Origin: Elusimicrobiota bacterium
Lineage (GTDB): Bacteria; Elusimicrobiota; Elusimicrobia; Elusimicrobiales; UBA9959
Direction: 5' to 3'
NCBI GenBank assembly: GCA_030639665.1
Contig: DAOWCC010000127.1
Coordinates: forward strand, 1-7,060
Length of the DNA: 7,060 nucleotides
Shown: positions 1-6,050 of the stretch, piece after piece
Layout of the letters: the number at the start of each line of letters is the position of its first letter
How positions within the stretch are numbered: position 1 is the stretch's first letter
Position numbers and translations under genes: made by a program
The notes under the pieces: model-generated
The model's database searches: none
Seen by the model: the letters and a program-made list of their open reading frames with translations, nothing else
Told to the model about the DNA's origin: nothing

Positions 1-24
1 TCAGACCATTGCCCAATAGGCATA

Positions 25-50
25 ATGATAGACAGCTAAACAACTATCAT
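25..50. repeat. Short inverted repeat upstream of the DUF2784 gene
   Basis: ATGATAG at 25-31 is the exact reverse complement of CTATCAT at 44-50, with a 12-base loop. It could form a 7-bp hairpin in RNA. No T-run follows, so it is not a canonical terminator. It lies about 40 bp before the likely start of the DUF2784 gene and could be an operator-like dyad or chance, since 7-bp arms are common in A+T-rich DNA. Confidence 0.3.
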
Positions 51-89
51 CAAACCGCTTAACAGCGTTAACATAGTTTGAGAAGAAAA

Positions 90-473
90 ATGATATATAA
101 AATTCTTGCTGATTTAATTGTGATTACACATTTTGCATGGATATTGTTTATGCTGGCGGGATTTATTGTTGCTATAGCAAGTTTTTGGCGCAAAAGATTT
201 TCCGACTGGAGACTGTTCAGGACACTGCATCTTTGCGGCATAATCTATATTGGCATATTGGCTCTTCTGGGAAAATATTGCCCTTTAACCATACTTGAAA
301 ATACTTTGAAAGCGAAATACGCGCCAGAGTCAATGTATCCCGGCTCATTTATAGTTCATTATATTGAGCGACTGGTTTATCCCGATATCAATCCCTTGAT
401 AATAGTAATTTCCACGGTATTTATTGCCTTTTTTACTTTGATTGCTTTTATAATTAACCGCCCAAAAAAATAA
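90..473 (+). CDS. DUF2784 family small integral membrane protein
   Basis: The 127-residue product has three hydrophobic segments (about residues 5-30, 45-61 and 102-122) and a basic C-terminal end (NRPKK), so it should sit in the cytoplasmic membrane. The family signature is visible: an N-terminal ADLIVITHF stretch of the 'ADLvvl.H' type, then CPLTILEN at residues 64-71, then a GSFIVHYIERLVYP segment (85-98) matching the usual 'GFI.HY...l.YP'. DUF2784 has no established function. The reading frame can be extended upstream to TTG at 78, but ATG at 90 is preferred: AGAAG lies just before it at 82-86, no ribosome site precedes the TTG, and family members normally begin 'M.Y..LADL'. The gene is separated from gcvT by 179 bp, including a promoter candidate, so it is probably not part of the glycine cleavage operon. 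Confidence 0.85.
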   Translation: MIYKILADLIVITHFAWILFMLAGFIVAIASFWRKRFSDWRLFRTLHLCGIIYIGILALLGKYCPLTILENTLKAKYAPESMYPGSFIVHYIERLVYPDINPLIIVISTVFIAFFTLIAFIINRPKK

Positions 474-595
474 AAAGCCACCGAATACAAACAATGAGGC
501 CATGTCTTGGAACACAAACCTTTTGATTCATCAGATGAGGGTTTAGGTTGCTATGTAGTTATTTTTTATGTTTTTACTCTCCCCTATCCATCCAT

Positions 596-625
596 TTGCT
601 CATGCATTATTTTATTTTCTATAAT
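596..625 (+). promoter_or_regulatory. Candidate sigma70-type promoter for the gcv operon
   Basis: A perfect -10 hexamer TATAAT lies at 620-625. A weak -35 (TTGCTC, 596-601, matching only TTG) sits 18 bp upstream. Transcription would start near 632, leaving about 20 nt of leader before gcvT, with the ribosome site GGAGG at 644-648. The flanks are A+T-rich, so a chance match is possible. A leader this short leaves no room for a glycine riboswitch. Confidence 0.45.
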
Positions 626-652
626 TAATTTATATAGCTTGTTGGAGGCAAA

Positions 653-1765
653 ATGTCTACGGCGCAAACCTTAAATAAAACCGCTCTTAATGAAATCGCA
701 AAAAAATATAATGGTAAACTGGTTGATTTTCACGGCTGGCAGCTGCCTATTCAATTTGAAGGAATTTTAAAAGAACATACGGCTGTAAGAAATTCTGTCG
801 GCATATTTGATGTCTCTCATATGGGACAGATTTTTTTAAACGGACCGGACGCTTTCAAACTTATTCAAAAAACAAATACCAATGATTTCAGACTGGCCAC
901 TATTGGCAAGGGCGTTTATTCTCATATAACCAATGAAACAGCCGGCATAGTGGACGACATTATAGGATTTTGCCTGGCGCTTAACAGATACATTGTAATC
1001 GTTAATGCCACCACCGTAGAAAAAGACTATGCGTGGCTAAAAGAGAAAGCTTTAAAAATGAATGTTGAAGTTGTTAACCGAAGTTCGGAATTTTCCATGA
1101 TAGCTCTTCAAGGCCCGAAAGCCATTGATATGATGGAAAAATTCGCTCCTGAGGCAAATAAACTTTTGCGTTTCGGCATTATTGAGAAAAAGATTCTTGA
1201 TAAAGATTGCTTTATAAGCAGAACGGGCTATACCGGAGAAGACGGTTTTGAAATAACCGCTCCTCATGAAATTATAGCCGATATTTGGCAACAGTTTATG
1301 GAACTTGGCAAGCCTTATGACATAGTTCCTTGCGGACTTGGCGCCAGAGACACATTAAGACTTGAGGCGGGTTATTTATTATATGGGCAAGACGCTGATG
1401 ATGACCATACAACCATCGAAGCTGGTTGCGGATGGGCGGTATGTTTTGAAAAAGGCGAATTTACCGGCAGGTCTATCCTCCTTAAACAAAAAGAAGAAGG
1501 CTTAAAAAGAAGATTAAAAGGCATTATTCTTGAAGAGAGAGGCGTACCGAGACCGGGCTCTAAAGTATTTAAAGACGGAAAACAGATAGGAACGCTTACC
1601 AGCGCCACTTATTCCCCCACTTTAAAAAAAGGCATAGGTTTGGGTTATTTAGATATGCCAAAACTAAAAAGCGGTGAGGAAGTGGAAATTGAATTACATT
1701 CCAAGCTGATAAAAGCTAAAATTACCAGAATGCCCTTCCATAAGGGATCGGCTTCAAAAATTTAA
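653..1765 (+). CDS. gcvT: Aminomethyltransferase, glycine cleavage T-protein
   Basis: The T-protein acts in the cytoplasm. It takes the aminomethyl group from the lipoyl arm of GcvH, releases ammonia and forms 5,10-methylene-tetrahydrofolate. The 370 residues match the usual bacterial length of about 360-370. The folate-binding fold is clear: VDFHGWQLPIQFEGI near residues 24-38, the H-x-x-V-R stretch around 42-46, FDVSHMGQI at 52-60, and TAGIVDDIIGF at 96-106, which carries the conserved catalytic Asp (D101). SRTGYTGEDGFEI is in the middle and the C-terminal barrel domain ends in KITRMPFHKG. The start is well supported by GGAGG at 644-648, 4 bp before the ATG. It is the first gene of the gcv run, with gcvH 25 bp downstream. 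No frameshift or missing motif was seen. Confidence 0.97.
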   Translation: MSTAQTLNKTALNEIAKKYNGKLVDFHGWQLPIQFEGILKEHTAVRNSVGIFDVSHMGQIFLNGPDAFKLIQKTNTNDFRLATIGKGVYSHITNETAGIVDDIIGFCLALNRYIVIVNATTVEKDYAWLKEKALKMNVEVVNRSSEFSMIALQGPKAIDMMEKFAPEANKLLRFGIIEKKILDKDCFISRTGYTGEDGFEITAPHEIIADIWQQFMELGKPYDIVPCGLGARDTLRLEAGYLLYGQDADDDHTTIEAGCGWAVCFEKGEFTGRSILLKQKEEGLKRRLKGIILEERGVPRPGSKVFKDGKQIGTLTSATYSPTLKKGIGLGYLDMPKLKSGEEVEIELHSKLIKAKITRMPFHKGSASKI

Positions 1766-1790
1766 ATATACTTCACTGAAGGAGAATTAT

Positions 1791-2177
1791 ATGCCAAAAC
1801 AAGATGAAATAAAATATACGAAAACACATGAATGGATATTTGTTGAAGGCGAGAATGCCACAATAGGCATTTCCGAACATGCTCAAGGAGAAATGGGCGA
1901 TGTGGTTTTTGTGGAACTTCCCAAAATGGATCAAAAACTTGAAAAAGAAAAACCCTGCGCCGTTGTGGAATCGGTAAAATCCGCTTTTGACATATACGCG
2001 GCAGCTTCAGGAGATGTTACGGCGATAAACGATAAGCTCGACGGTGATCCGGCTTTAATAAACACTTCTTCACTTGAAGACGGCTGGATGTATAAAATCA
2101 AGCTCAGCAATCCTGATGAATTGAAAGATTTAATGGATTTTACCGCTTATCAAGAATTCATAAAACAAAGTGCATAA
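1791..2177 (+). CDS. gcvH: Glycine cleavage H-protein (lipoyl carrier)
   Basis: GcvH carries the aminomethyl intermediate on a swinging lipoyl-lysine arm between the P- and T-proteins. The 128-residue length is normal. The N-terminal YTKTHEWI (residues 9-16), the GISEHAQGEMGDVVFVELP stretch (26-44) and the lipoylation motif ESVKSAFDIYAA (60-71) are all present, with K63 as the modified lysine. The end DFTAYQEFI matches the usual 'm...eY..f' tail. A strong ribosome site, AAGGAG at 1779-1784, precedes the ATG. It is 25 bp from gcvT, which argues for one transcript. The next gene is 141 bp away, across a repeat-rich spacer. K63 is the expected target of the LipM-like enzyme encoded downstream at 5229-5930. 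Confidence 0.98.
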   Translation: MPKQDEIKYTKTHEWIFVEGENATIGISEHAQGEMGDVVFVELPKMDQKLEKEKPCAVVESVKSAFDIYAAASGDVTAINDKLDGDPALINTSSLEDGWMYKIKLSNPDELKDLMDFTAYQEFIKQSA

Positions 2178-2179
2178 TT

Positions 2180-2216
2180 AGAGAGCAGAGAGTAGAAAGA
2201 AGTAAGCAGTAACTGC
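2180..2216 (+). repeat. Element A, left arm: AG-phased degenerate heptamer repeat
   Basis: Five consecutive 7-bp units begin with AG: 2180-2186 (AGAGAGC), 2187-2193 (AGAGAGT), 2194-2200, 2201-2207 and 2208-2214. The arm ends in GCAGTAACTGC (2206-2216), which recurs exactly at the inner edge of the left arm in the 5931-6050 spacer. The array starts 3 bp after the gcvH stop codon. It is non-coding and was read by eye; the units are diverged, not identical. Confidence 0.65.
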
Positions 2217-2219
2217 TTA
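2203..2219 (+). repeat. Hairpin-forming inverted repeat in the gcvH-gcvPA spacer
   Basis: TAAGCAGT (2203-2210) and ACTGCTTA (2212-2219) are perfect inverted copies around a single A. In RNA this would be a 7-bp stem with a TAA loop. A second pair, GCAGAGA (2185-2191) and TCTCTGC (2233-2239), flanks it and could close an outer stem. There is no following T-run, so it is not a standard terminator. An mRNA stability or processing role after gcvH is possible but unproven. Confidence 0.6.
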
Positions 2220-2229
2220 ACAAATAGAA

Positions 2230-2306
2230 AATTCTCTGCCATACTATCACGCTATTTATTAAAGTTTGTAATTTATTTTTTTCTATTACTGTAGCGCTAC
2301 CCTACT
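2230..2306 (-). repeat. Element A, right arms: CT-phased octamer repeats
   Basis: Two blocks of three 8-bp units end with CT on the + strand, so they begin with AG on the - strand: 2230-2253 (including GCCATACT, 2238-2245) and 2283-2306 (including GTAGCGCT, 2291-2298). About 29 bp of A+T-rich sequence separates them. The outer block abuts GAGG (2307-2310), the ribosome site of gcvPA. GTAGCGCT resembles GTAGCACT in the later spacer (6027-6034), and GCCATACT resembles GCCGCACT (6019-6026). Confidence 0.55.
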
Positions 2307-2318
2307 GAGGACCTAACC

Positions 2319-3653
2319 ATGTTCATATCCAATACAAAAAAACAGCAAGATGAAATGCTTAAAGAAATAGGCGTTTCATCTTTTGAAGAATTGATTAAAA
2401 AAATTCCGGCTAAATATTTAAATTCAGACTTTAATATCAGCGAAAAGCCTTTAACGGAAGTGGAGGCTCATAGAAAATTTTCGGAGCTCTCCGCTAAAAA
2501 TCAAAAAGTTTTGAATTTTGTCGGAGCCGGGGCTTATGAACGCTATACTCCCTCGGCCGTAAAACATATTGCCGAGCGGGGAGAATTTTTAACCGCCTAT
2601 ACTCCTTATCAGGCGGAAGCAAGCCAGGGCCTTTTGCAAACCATTTATGAATACCAAAGCCAAATATGCGCTTTATTTGATATGGAAGTTTCAAACGCCT
2701 CCGTATATGACGGCGCCAGCGCCTTGGGAGAAGCGGTAAGAGCTTGCGCGCGTATAACATCCAAGAAAAAAATACTTTATCCCAAATCATTAAATCCTCA
2801 ATATCTGACAACCTTGAAAACTTATTTTGGAAATTCTTCCGAATACACATTTGAAGCGATTGAACATTCGGGCGGAAAAATAGATATCGCGTCCCTCAAA
2901 AATAAATTGGACGAAAATACAGCTTGTGTAATAGCTCAAAGCCCCAATTTTTTCGGCACACTGGAAGATATGCGGGAAATCTCCGACCTTGCTCACGAAA
3001 AAGGAGCCCTCTTTACGGCTGTAACGGATCCCATGAGTCTCGCGCTGGTAAATCCTCCCGGCTCTTATAACGCGGATTTCGCGGTGGCGGAAGGACAAAG
3101 TCTCGGACTTCCCCTTAATTATGGCGGGCCGTATCTCGGCATTTTTACTTGTAAAAAAGCTCATATCCGTCAGATGCCCGGCAGGCTTGTCAGCATGACG
3201 ACCGATACCGAAGGCAAAAGAGGTTTTGTTCTTACCCTTCAAGCCAGAGAACAACATATACGCAGAGATAAAGCCGCGTCCAATATTTGTTCAAATGAAG
3301 CTCTTTGCGCCTTAATGGCGACAATATATATGACTTTGCTCGGCCCCGAAGGAATGAAAGAAGCCGCCGAAGCCAACGCTTTTAATACGCGCTATGCCTT
3401 GAAAGAACTTTTGGCCATAGACGGAATTACGCTTAAATTTGATAATCCCTTCTTTAATGAATTTGTTGTGGATTTCCCCAACCATCCCTGTGAACTCAGA
3501 AAGAAGATAATTAAAGAAGACGGCATAGATATAGGTCTACCTTTAAAAAAATTATATCCCGATATGGAAAACTCTCTTCTTGTTTGCGCGACTGAAACAA
3601 AAACAAAAGAAGATATAGATAAACTGACGGCGGCGCTTAGGAGGAATTTATGA
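2319..3653 (+). CDS. gcvPA: Glycine dehydrogenase (decarboxylating) subunit 1
   Basis: This is the N-terminal half of the split P-protein. It pairs with GcvPB to decarboxylate glycine with pyridoxal phosphate and load the remaining aminomethyl group onto GcvH. The 444 residues are typical of GcvPA (about 440-450). Recognisable blocks include FISNTKKQQDEMLKEIGV at the start, FVGAGAYERYTPSAV, FLTAYTPYQAEASQG, a YDGASALGEA stretch, YGGPYLGIF, and the REQHIRRDKAASNICSN block that typifies P-proteins. This half does not carry the PLP-binding lysine, as expected for the family. GAGG at 2307-2310 supports the ATG. The stop codon overlaps the gcvPB start by 4 bp (ATGA), so translation of the two subunits is probably coupled. 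The upstream spacer is filled with degenerate 7-8 bp repeats. Confidence 0.97.
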   Translation: MFISNTKKQQDEMLKEIGVSSFEELIKKIPAKYLNSDFNISEKPLTEVEAHRKFSELSAKNQKVLNFVGAGAYERYTPSAVKHIAERGEFLTAYTPYQAEASQGLLQTIYEYQSQICALFDMEVSNASVYDGASALGEAVRACARITSKKKILYPKSLNPQYLTTLKTYFGNSSEYTFEAIEHSGGKIDIASLKNKLDENTACVIAQSPNFFGTLEDMREISDLAHEKGALFTAVTDPMSLALVNPPGSYNADFAVAEGQSLGLPLNYGGPYLGIFTCKKAHIRQMPGRLVSMTTDTEGKRGFVLTLQAREQHIRRDKAASNICSNEALCALMATIYMTLLGPEGMKEAAEANAFNTRYALKELLAIDGITLKFDNPFFNEFVVDFPNHPCELRKKIIKEDGIDIGLPLKKLYPDMENSLLVCATETKTKEDIDKLTAALRRNL

Positions 3654-5176
3654 ATCAAAATATAATGCAAGATGATTCCGCTTTGGGCATAGAAAAATCC
3701 ATAGAAGGCCGACGGGCGATTAGATTCAATAAGATTGAGGACGATTCACTCTCTCTTGATATTCCCAATAATCTTTTAAGAAAAACAAAACCTTATTTAC
3801 CTCAATTATCGGAACTGGATGCCGTTAGGCATTTCACAAGACTTTCCCGCCGTTCATTTTCTCTGGACACCCATTTTTATCCTTTAGGCTCCTGCACCAT
3901 GAAATACAATCCTAAAATAAATGAAGATATTTCAATGTTTGAAGGTTTTGCCAATCTCCACCCTCTTGCCATGGACTCCTGCGCGCAAGGCACGCTTGAA
4001 ATGCTTTATGACGCGGAAAAAATCCTTTGTGAAATATGCGGCATGGACGCCATGACTCTTCAACCCGCCGCCGGAGCGCATAGCGAATTCACGGGAGCTT
4101 TGGTAGCCAAGGCTTATTTTGAAAAAAAAGGCGAAAGCCAAAGAACGGAAATCATAGTTCCAGATTCCGCCCATGGCACCAATCCCGCCACAGCCGTTAT
4201 GCTGGGCTTTAAAACCGTAAATATTAAATCAACCTCTGACGGACAAATAGATTTGGAGGCCCTGAAAGCCGCCATATCGGACAAAACAGCCATCTTAATG
4301 CTTACCGTTCCCAATACACTCGGCATATTTGAATTTAATATTGAAGAAATCACCCGCATAGCGCATGAGGCCGGCGCCTTGGTTTATATGGATGGAGCCA
4401 ATTTTAACGCTTTAATGGGTATTATAAAACCGGGAAAATTCGGCATAGATATAATGCATCTCAATATGCATAAAACATTTTCAACCCCTCACGGCGGCGG
4501 CGGCCCCGGAGCGGGCTCGATAGGCGTAAATAAACTTCTTGAAGAATTTCTGCCTTATCCCAGGGTAATTAAAGAAAACAATGAATTTAAAATAAAAACG
4601 GATTATCCGAACTCGATAGGGAAAATCAAAGCATATTTCGGAAATGTGGGCGTGCTTTTAAAAGCCTATGCTTACCTGCTAATGCATTCAAAAGAAACTC
4701 TGGGAGAAACAGCCAGAAATGCCATAATAAACGCCAATTATCTTTTGAAAAAACTGAAAAAAAACTATCCCGCTTATTGCGAAGATTATTGCATGCATGA
4801 ATGTGTTTTAACTCCCTCCAAGGAATTAACATCCAATAAAGTAAAAACCCTGGACATAGGCAAAAGACTGCTGGATTACGGCTTTCACGCTCCGACCGTA
4901 TATTTTCCGCTCATAGTTCATGAAGCGATAATGATTGAACCCACTGAAACGGAATCCAAGGAAACTATGGATTTATTCGTTGAAGCTATGGAAAAAATAT
5001 TTGAGGAAGGCAAAACAAATCCTGAAATTGTAAAAGCGGCCCCTCATTCTCTTTCCGTTAAAAGACTGGATGAAGTAGCGGCGGCAAGAAAACCCAATAT
5101 CAAATGGGATATCAGCGATACAGCTAAACAGCTTGGCAGCGCGACAGAAACTAAAAAAGAAGAATGCGCCAAATAA
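3650..5176 (+). CDS. gcvPB: Glycine dehydrogenase (decarboxylating) subunit 2
   Basis: This is the PLP-bearing half of the split P-protein. The motif DTHFYPLGSCTMKYNPKINE is intact in the N-terminal part, as are the AAGAHSEFTG and PDSAHGTNPA blocks. The PLP lysine lies in NMHKTFSTPHGGGGPG; it is K275, followed by the glycine-rich run. AGGAGG at 3639-3644, inside the end of gcvPA, is 5 bp from the ATG, which sits in the 4-bp ATGA overlap. Translational coupling and 1:1 synthesis with GcvPA are therefore likely. At 508 residues it is slightly longer than common homologues (about 480-500). The usual end around 'RLDEVxAARKP' is followed here by about 27 extra residues, a polar tail rich in Lys, Glu and Thr. 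The tail could be a lineage feature and does not touch the catalytic core. Confidence 0.97.
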   Translation: MNQNIMQDDSALGIEKSIEGRRAIRFNKIEDDSLSLDIPNNLLRKTKPYLPQLSELDAVRHFTRLSRRSFSLDTHFYPLGSCTMKYNPKINEDISMFEGFANLHPLAMDSCAQGTLEMLYDAEKILCEICGMDAMTLQPAAGAHSEFTGALVAKAYFEKKGESQRTEIIVPDSAHGTNPATAVMLGFKTVNIKSTSDGQIDLEALKAAISDKTAILMLTVPNTLGIFEFNIEEITRIAHEAGALVYMDGANFNALMGIIKPGKFGIDIMHLNMHKTFSTPHGGGGPGAGSIGVNKLLEEFLPYPRVIKENNEFKIKTDYPNSIGKIKAYFGNVGVLLKAYAYLLMHSKETLGETARNAIINANYLLKKLKKNYPAYCEDYCMHECVLTPSKELTSNKVKTLDIGKRLLDYGFHAPTVYFPLIVHEAIMIEPTETESKETMDLFVEAMEKIFEEGKTNPEIVKAAPHSLSVKRLDEVAAARKPNIKWDISDTAKQLGSATETKKEECAK

Positions 5177-5191
5177 AGATTACCTTTTACT

Positions 5192-5226
5192 CTGATTTCT
5201 ACTTTCTGATATCTGATCTCTATTCA
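5192..5226 (-). repeat. Element B: CT-phased degenerate heptamer repeat
   Basis: Five 7-bp units begin with CT on the + strand: 5192-5198 (CTGATTT), 5199-5205, 5206-5212 (CTGATAT), 5213-5219 (CTGATCT) and 5220-5226. Read on the - strand the phase is AG-led, for example AGATATC and AGAAAGT, close to the units after gcvH (AGAGAGT, AGAAAGA). The array fills most of the 52-bp gcvPB/lipM-like spacer and ends 2 bp before the next start codon, where a ribosome site would be expected. Confidence 0.6.
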
Positions 5227-5228
5227 TT

Positions 5229-5930
5229 ATGACCAAAGGCCTAAAAATCAACACTCCCCCCTTAAATGTTTTTGAGCAAATGGCCGCAGATGAAATAATG
5301 TGCGATAATAAGCCCGAAAAATTCATTTTGAGATTTTATAATTGGAAAGAGAAGGGCATTACTTTTGGCTATTCACAGCGCCATAATTTTGTTACTGACG
5401 CGGCGCGAAATGAAAATAAACAAAACTTTCCAATGACGCGCCGTCCTACGGGCGGCGGCATAGTTTATCATGAAACGGATTTAACCTTCTCGTTTATTTT
5501 CCATTTACCCGGAGAATTTTTCAAGCCGGTTGAAACCTATAGACGCGTTCACAATGCCATAAATTCCCAATATGCCGAAGCGGGAAAAGACCTTAATCTT
5601 CTTGAGAAGAAAGAATCAAACTATGATATAAACAATCCCATAATGGATTGCTTTCAAAAACCCGTGGATATGGATATCTTATGCGAAGGAAAAAAAGCCT
5701 TGGGCGGGGCTTTGAGAAAATTTGGCGATTATATGCTCTATCAGGCATCGCTTCAAATGGCTGAAGTTAGAGAAAACTCCGATTTTCATAAAGATATCAT
5801 TGCCAAAGCCCTCTCAAAAGAGTTTAATATATCTTGGATTGACGAGAATCTCAAGGATACTCATTTGGAAACTTTGGAGAAACTCGCGCAATCCAAATAT
5901 TTAACGGATGAATGGAACAAAAGAATATAG
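5229..5930 (+). CDS. LipM/LplA-family lipoyl or octanoyl transferase
   Basis: A cytoplasmic enzyme of the biotin/lipoate protein ligase fold (233 residues). It probably attaches octanoate or lipoate to K63 of GcvH, encoded in the same run. The family motif RRPTGGGIVYHETDLTFSF starts at residue 71. The substrate lysine lies in GKKALGGALRK (K156), equivalent to the catalytic Lys of LplA ('GRKxxGsAQR'). C141 in DCFQKP matches the Cys of the 'CFxxP' motif in the LipM and LipL transferases of Bacillus. With that Cys, and without the C-terminal domain of full-length LplA (about 340 residues), a thioester-type transferase is more likely than an ATP-dependent ligase. LipM-like (from acyl carrier protein) and LipL-like (amidotransfer) roles cannot be separated by eye. 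No Shine-Dalgarno precedes the ATG, because that place is taken by a heptamer repeat. An in-frame TGA at 5214-5216 and the conserved N-terminus support this start. Confidence 0.88.
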   Translation: MTKGLKINTPPLNVFEQMAADEIMCDNKPEKFILRFYNWKEKGITFGYSQRHNFVTDAARNENKQNFPMTRRPTGGGIVYHETDLTFSFIFHLPGEFFKPVETYRRVHNAINSQYAEAGKDLNLLEKKESNYDINNPIMDCFQKPVDMDILCEGKKALGGALRKFGDYMLYQASLQMAEVRENSDFHKDIIAKALSKEFNISWIDENLKDTHLETLEKLAQSKYLTDEWNKRI

Positions 5931-5937
5931 CAACATT

Positions 5938-5978
5938 AGCTCGACGGAGATGCAGAGCGACAGCGAGGCAGTAACTGC
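5938..5978 (+). repeat. Element C, left arm: AG-phased octamer repeat
   Basis: Five 8-bp units follow in register: AGCTCGAC (5938-5945), then 5946-5953 (begins GG), AGAGCGAC (5954-5961), 5962-5969 and AGTAACTG (5970-5977). The arm ends in GCAGTAACTGC (5968-5978), identical to the 11-mer that closes the left arm after gcvH. It begins 7 bp after the LipM-like stop codon. Confidence 0.6.
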
Positions 5979-6002
5979 AAATGGTGTCGTTTCTGTAAAA
6001 CT

Positions 6003-6034
6003 ACTGCACTGTGGCACTGCCGCACTGTAGCACT
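6003..6034 (-). repeat. Element C, right arm: CT-phased octamer tandem repeat
   Basis: Four 8-bp units end in GCACT on the + strand: 6003-6010, 6011-6018 (GTGGCACT), 6019-6026 (GCCGCACT) and 6027-6034 (GTAGCACT). On the - strand each reads AGTGC plus three variable bases. This is the cleanest array in the window. ACTGCC at 6016-6021 can pair with GGCAGT at 5967-5972 in the left arm. The array ends 6 bp before AGGAGG (6041-6046), the ribosome site of the next gene. Confidence 0.75.
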
Positions 6035-6050
6035 ATTTATAGGAGGCCTT

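Noticed and set aside
1..39. Possible C-terminal end of an upstream gene (frame open to TAA at 37-39)
   Set aside because: Only 12 codons are visible and they match nothing recognisable; other frames are also open for short distances.
57..74. GCTTAAC and GTTAACA resembling integron attC core sites around the DUF2784 gene
   Set aside because: GTTAACA breaks the GTTRRRY consensus at two positions, the two sites are too close together, and there is no matching site after the gene.
478..488. CACCGAA motif suggestive of a glycine riboswitch core
   Set aside because: It is followed by TACAAA instead of GGGGCAAA, there is no CTCTCAGG segment at the right distance, and it lies upstream of the promoter candidate.
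560..600. Possible AG/CT-phased repeat units in the gcvT leader
   Set aside because: At most two adjacent heptamers can be phased, which is no better than chance in a pyrimidine-rich stretch.
2178..2318. CRISPR-like or direct-repeat array
   Set aside because: Units are only 7-8 bp, contiguous and degenerate, with no spacers, so this is not a CRISPR array.
2790..3257. 155-codon minus-strand open frame inside gcvPA
   Set aside because: It lies wholly within an intact, well-conserved gcvPA and resembles no known protein.
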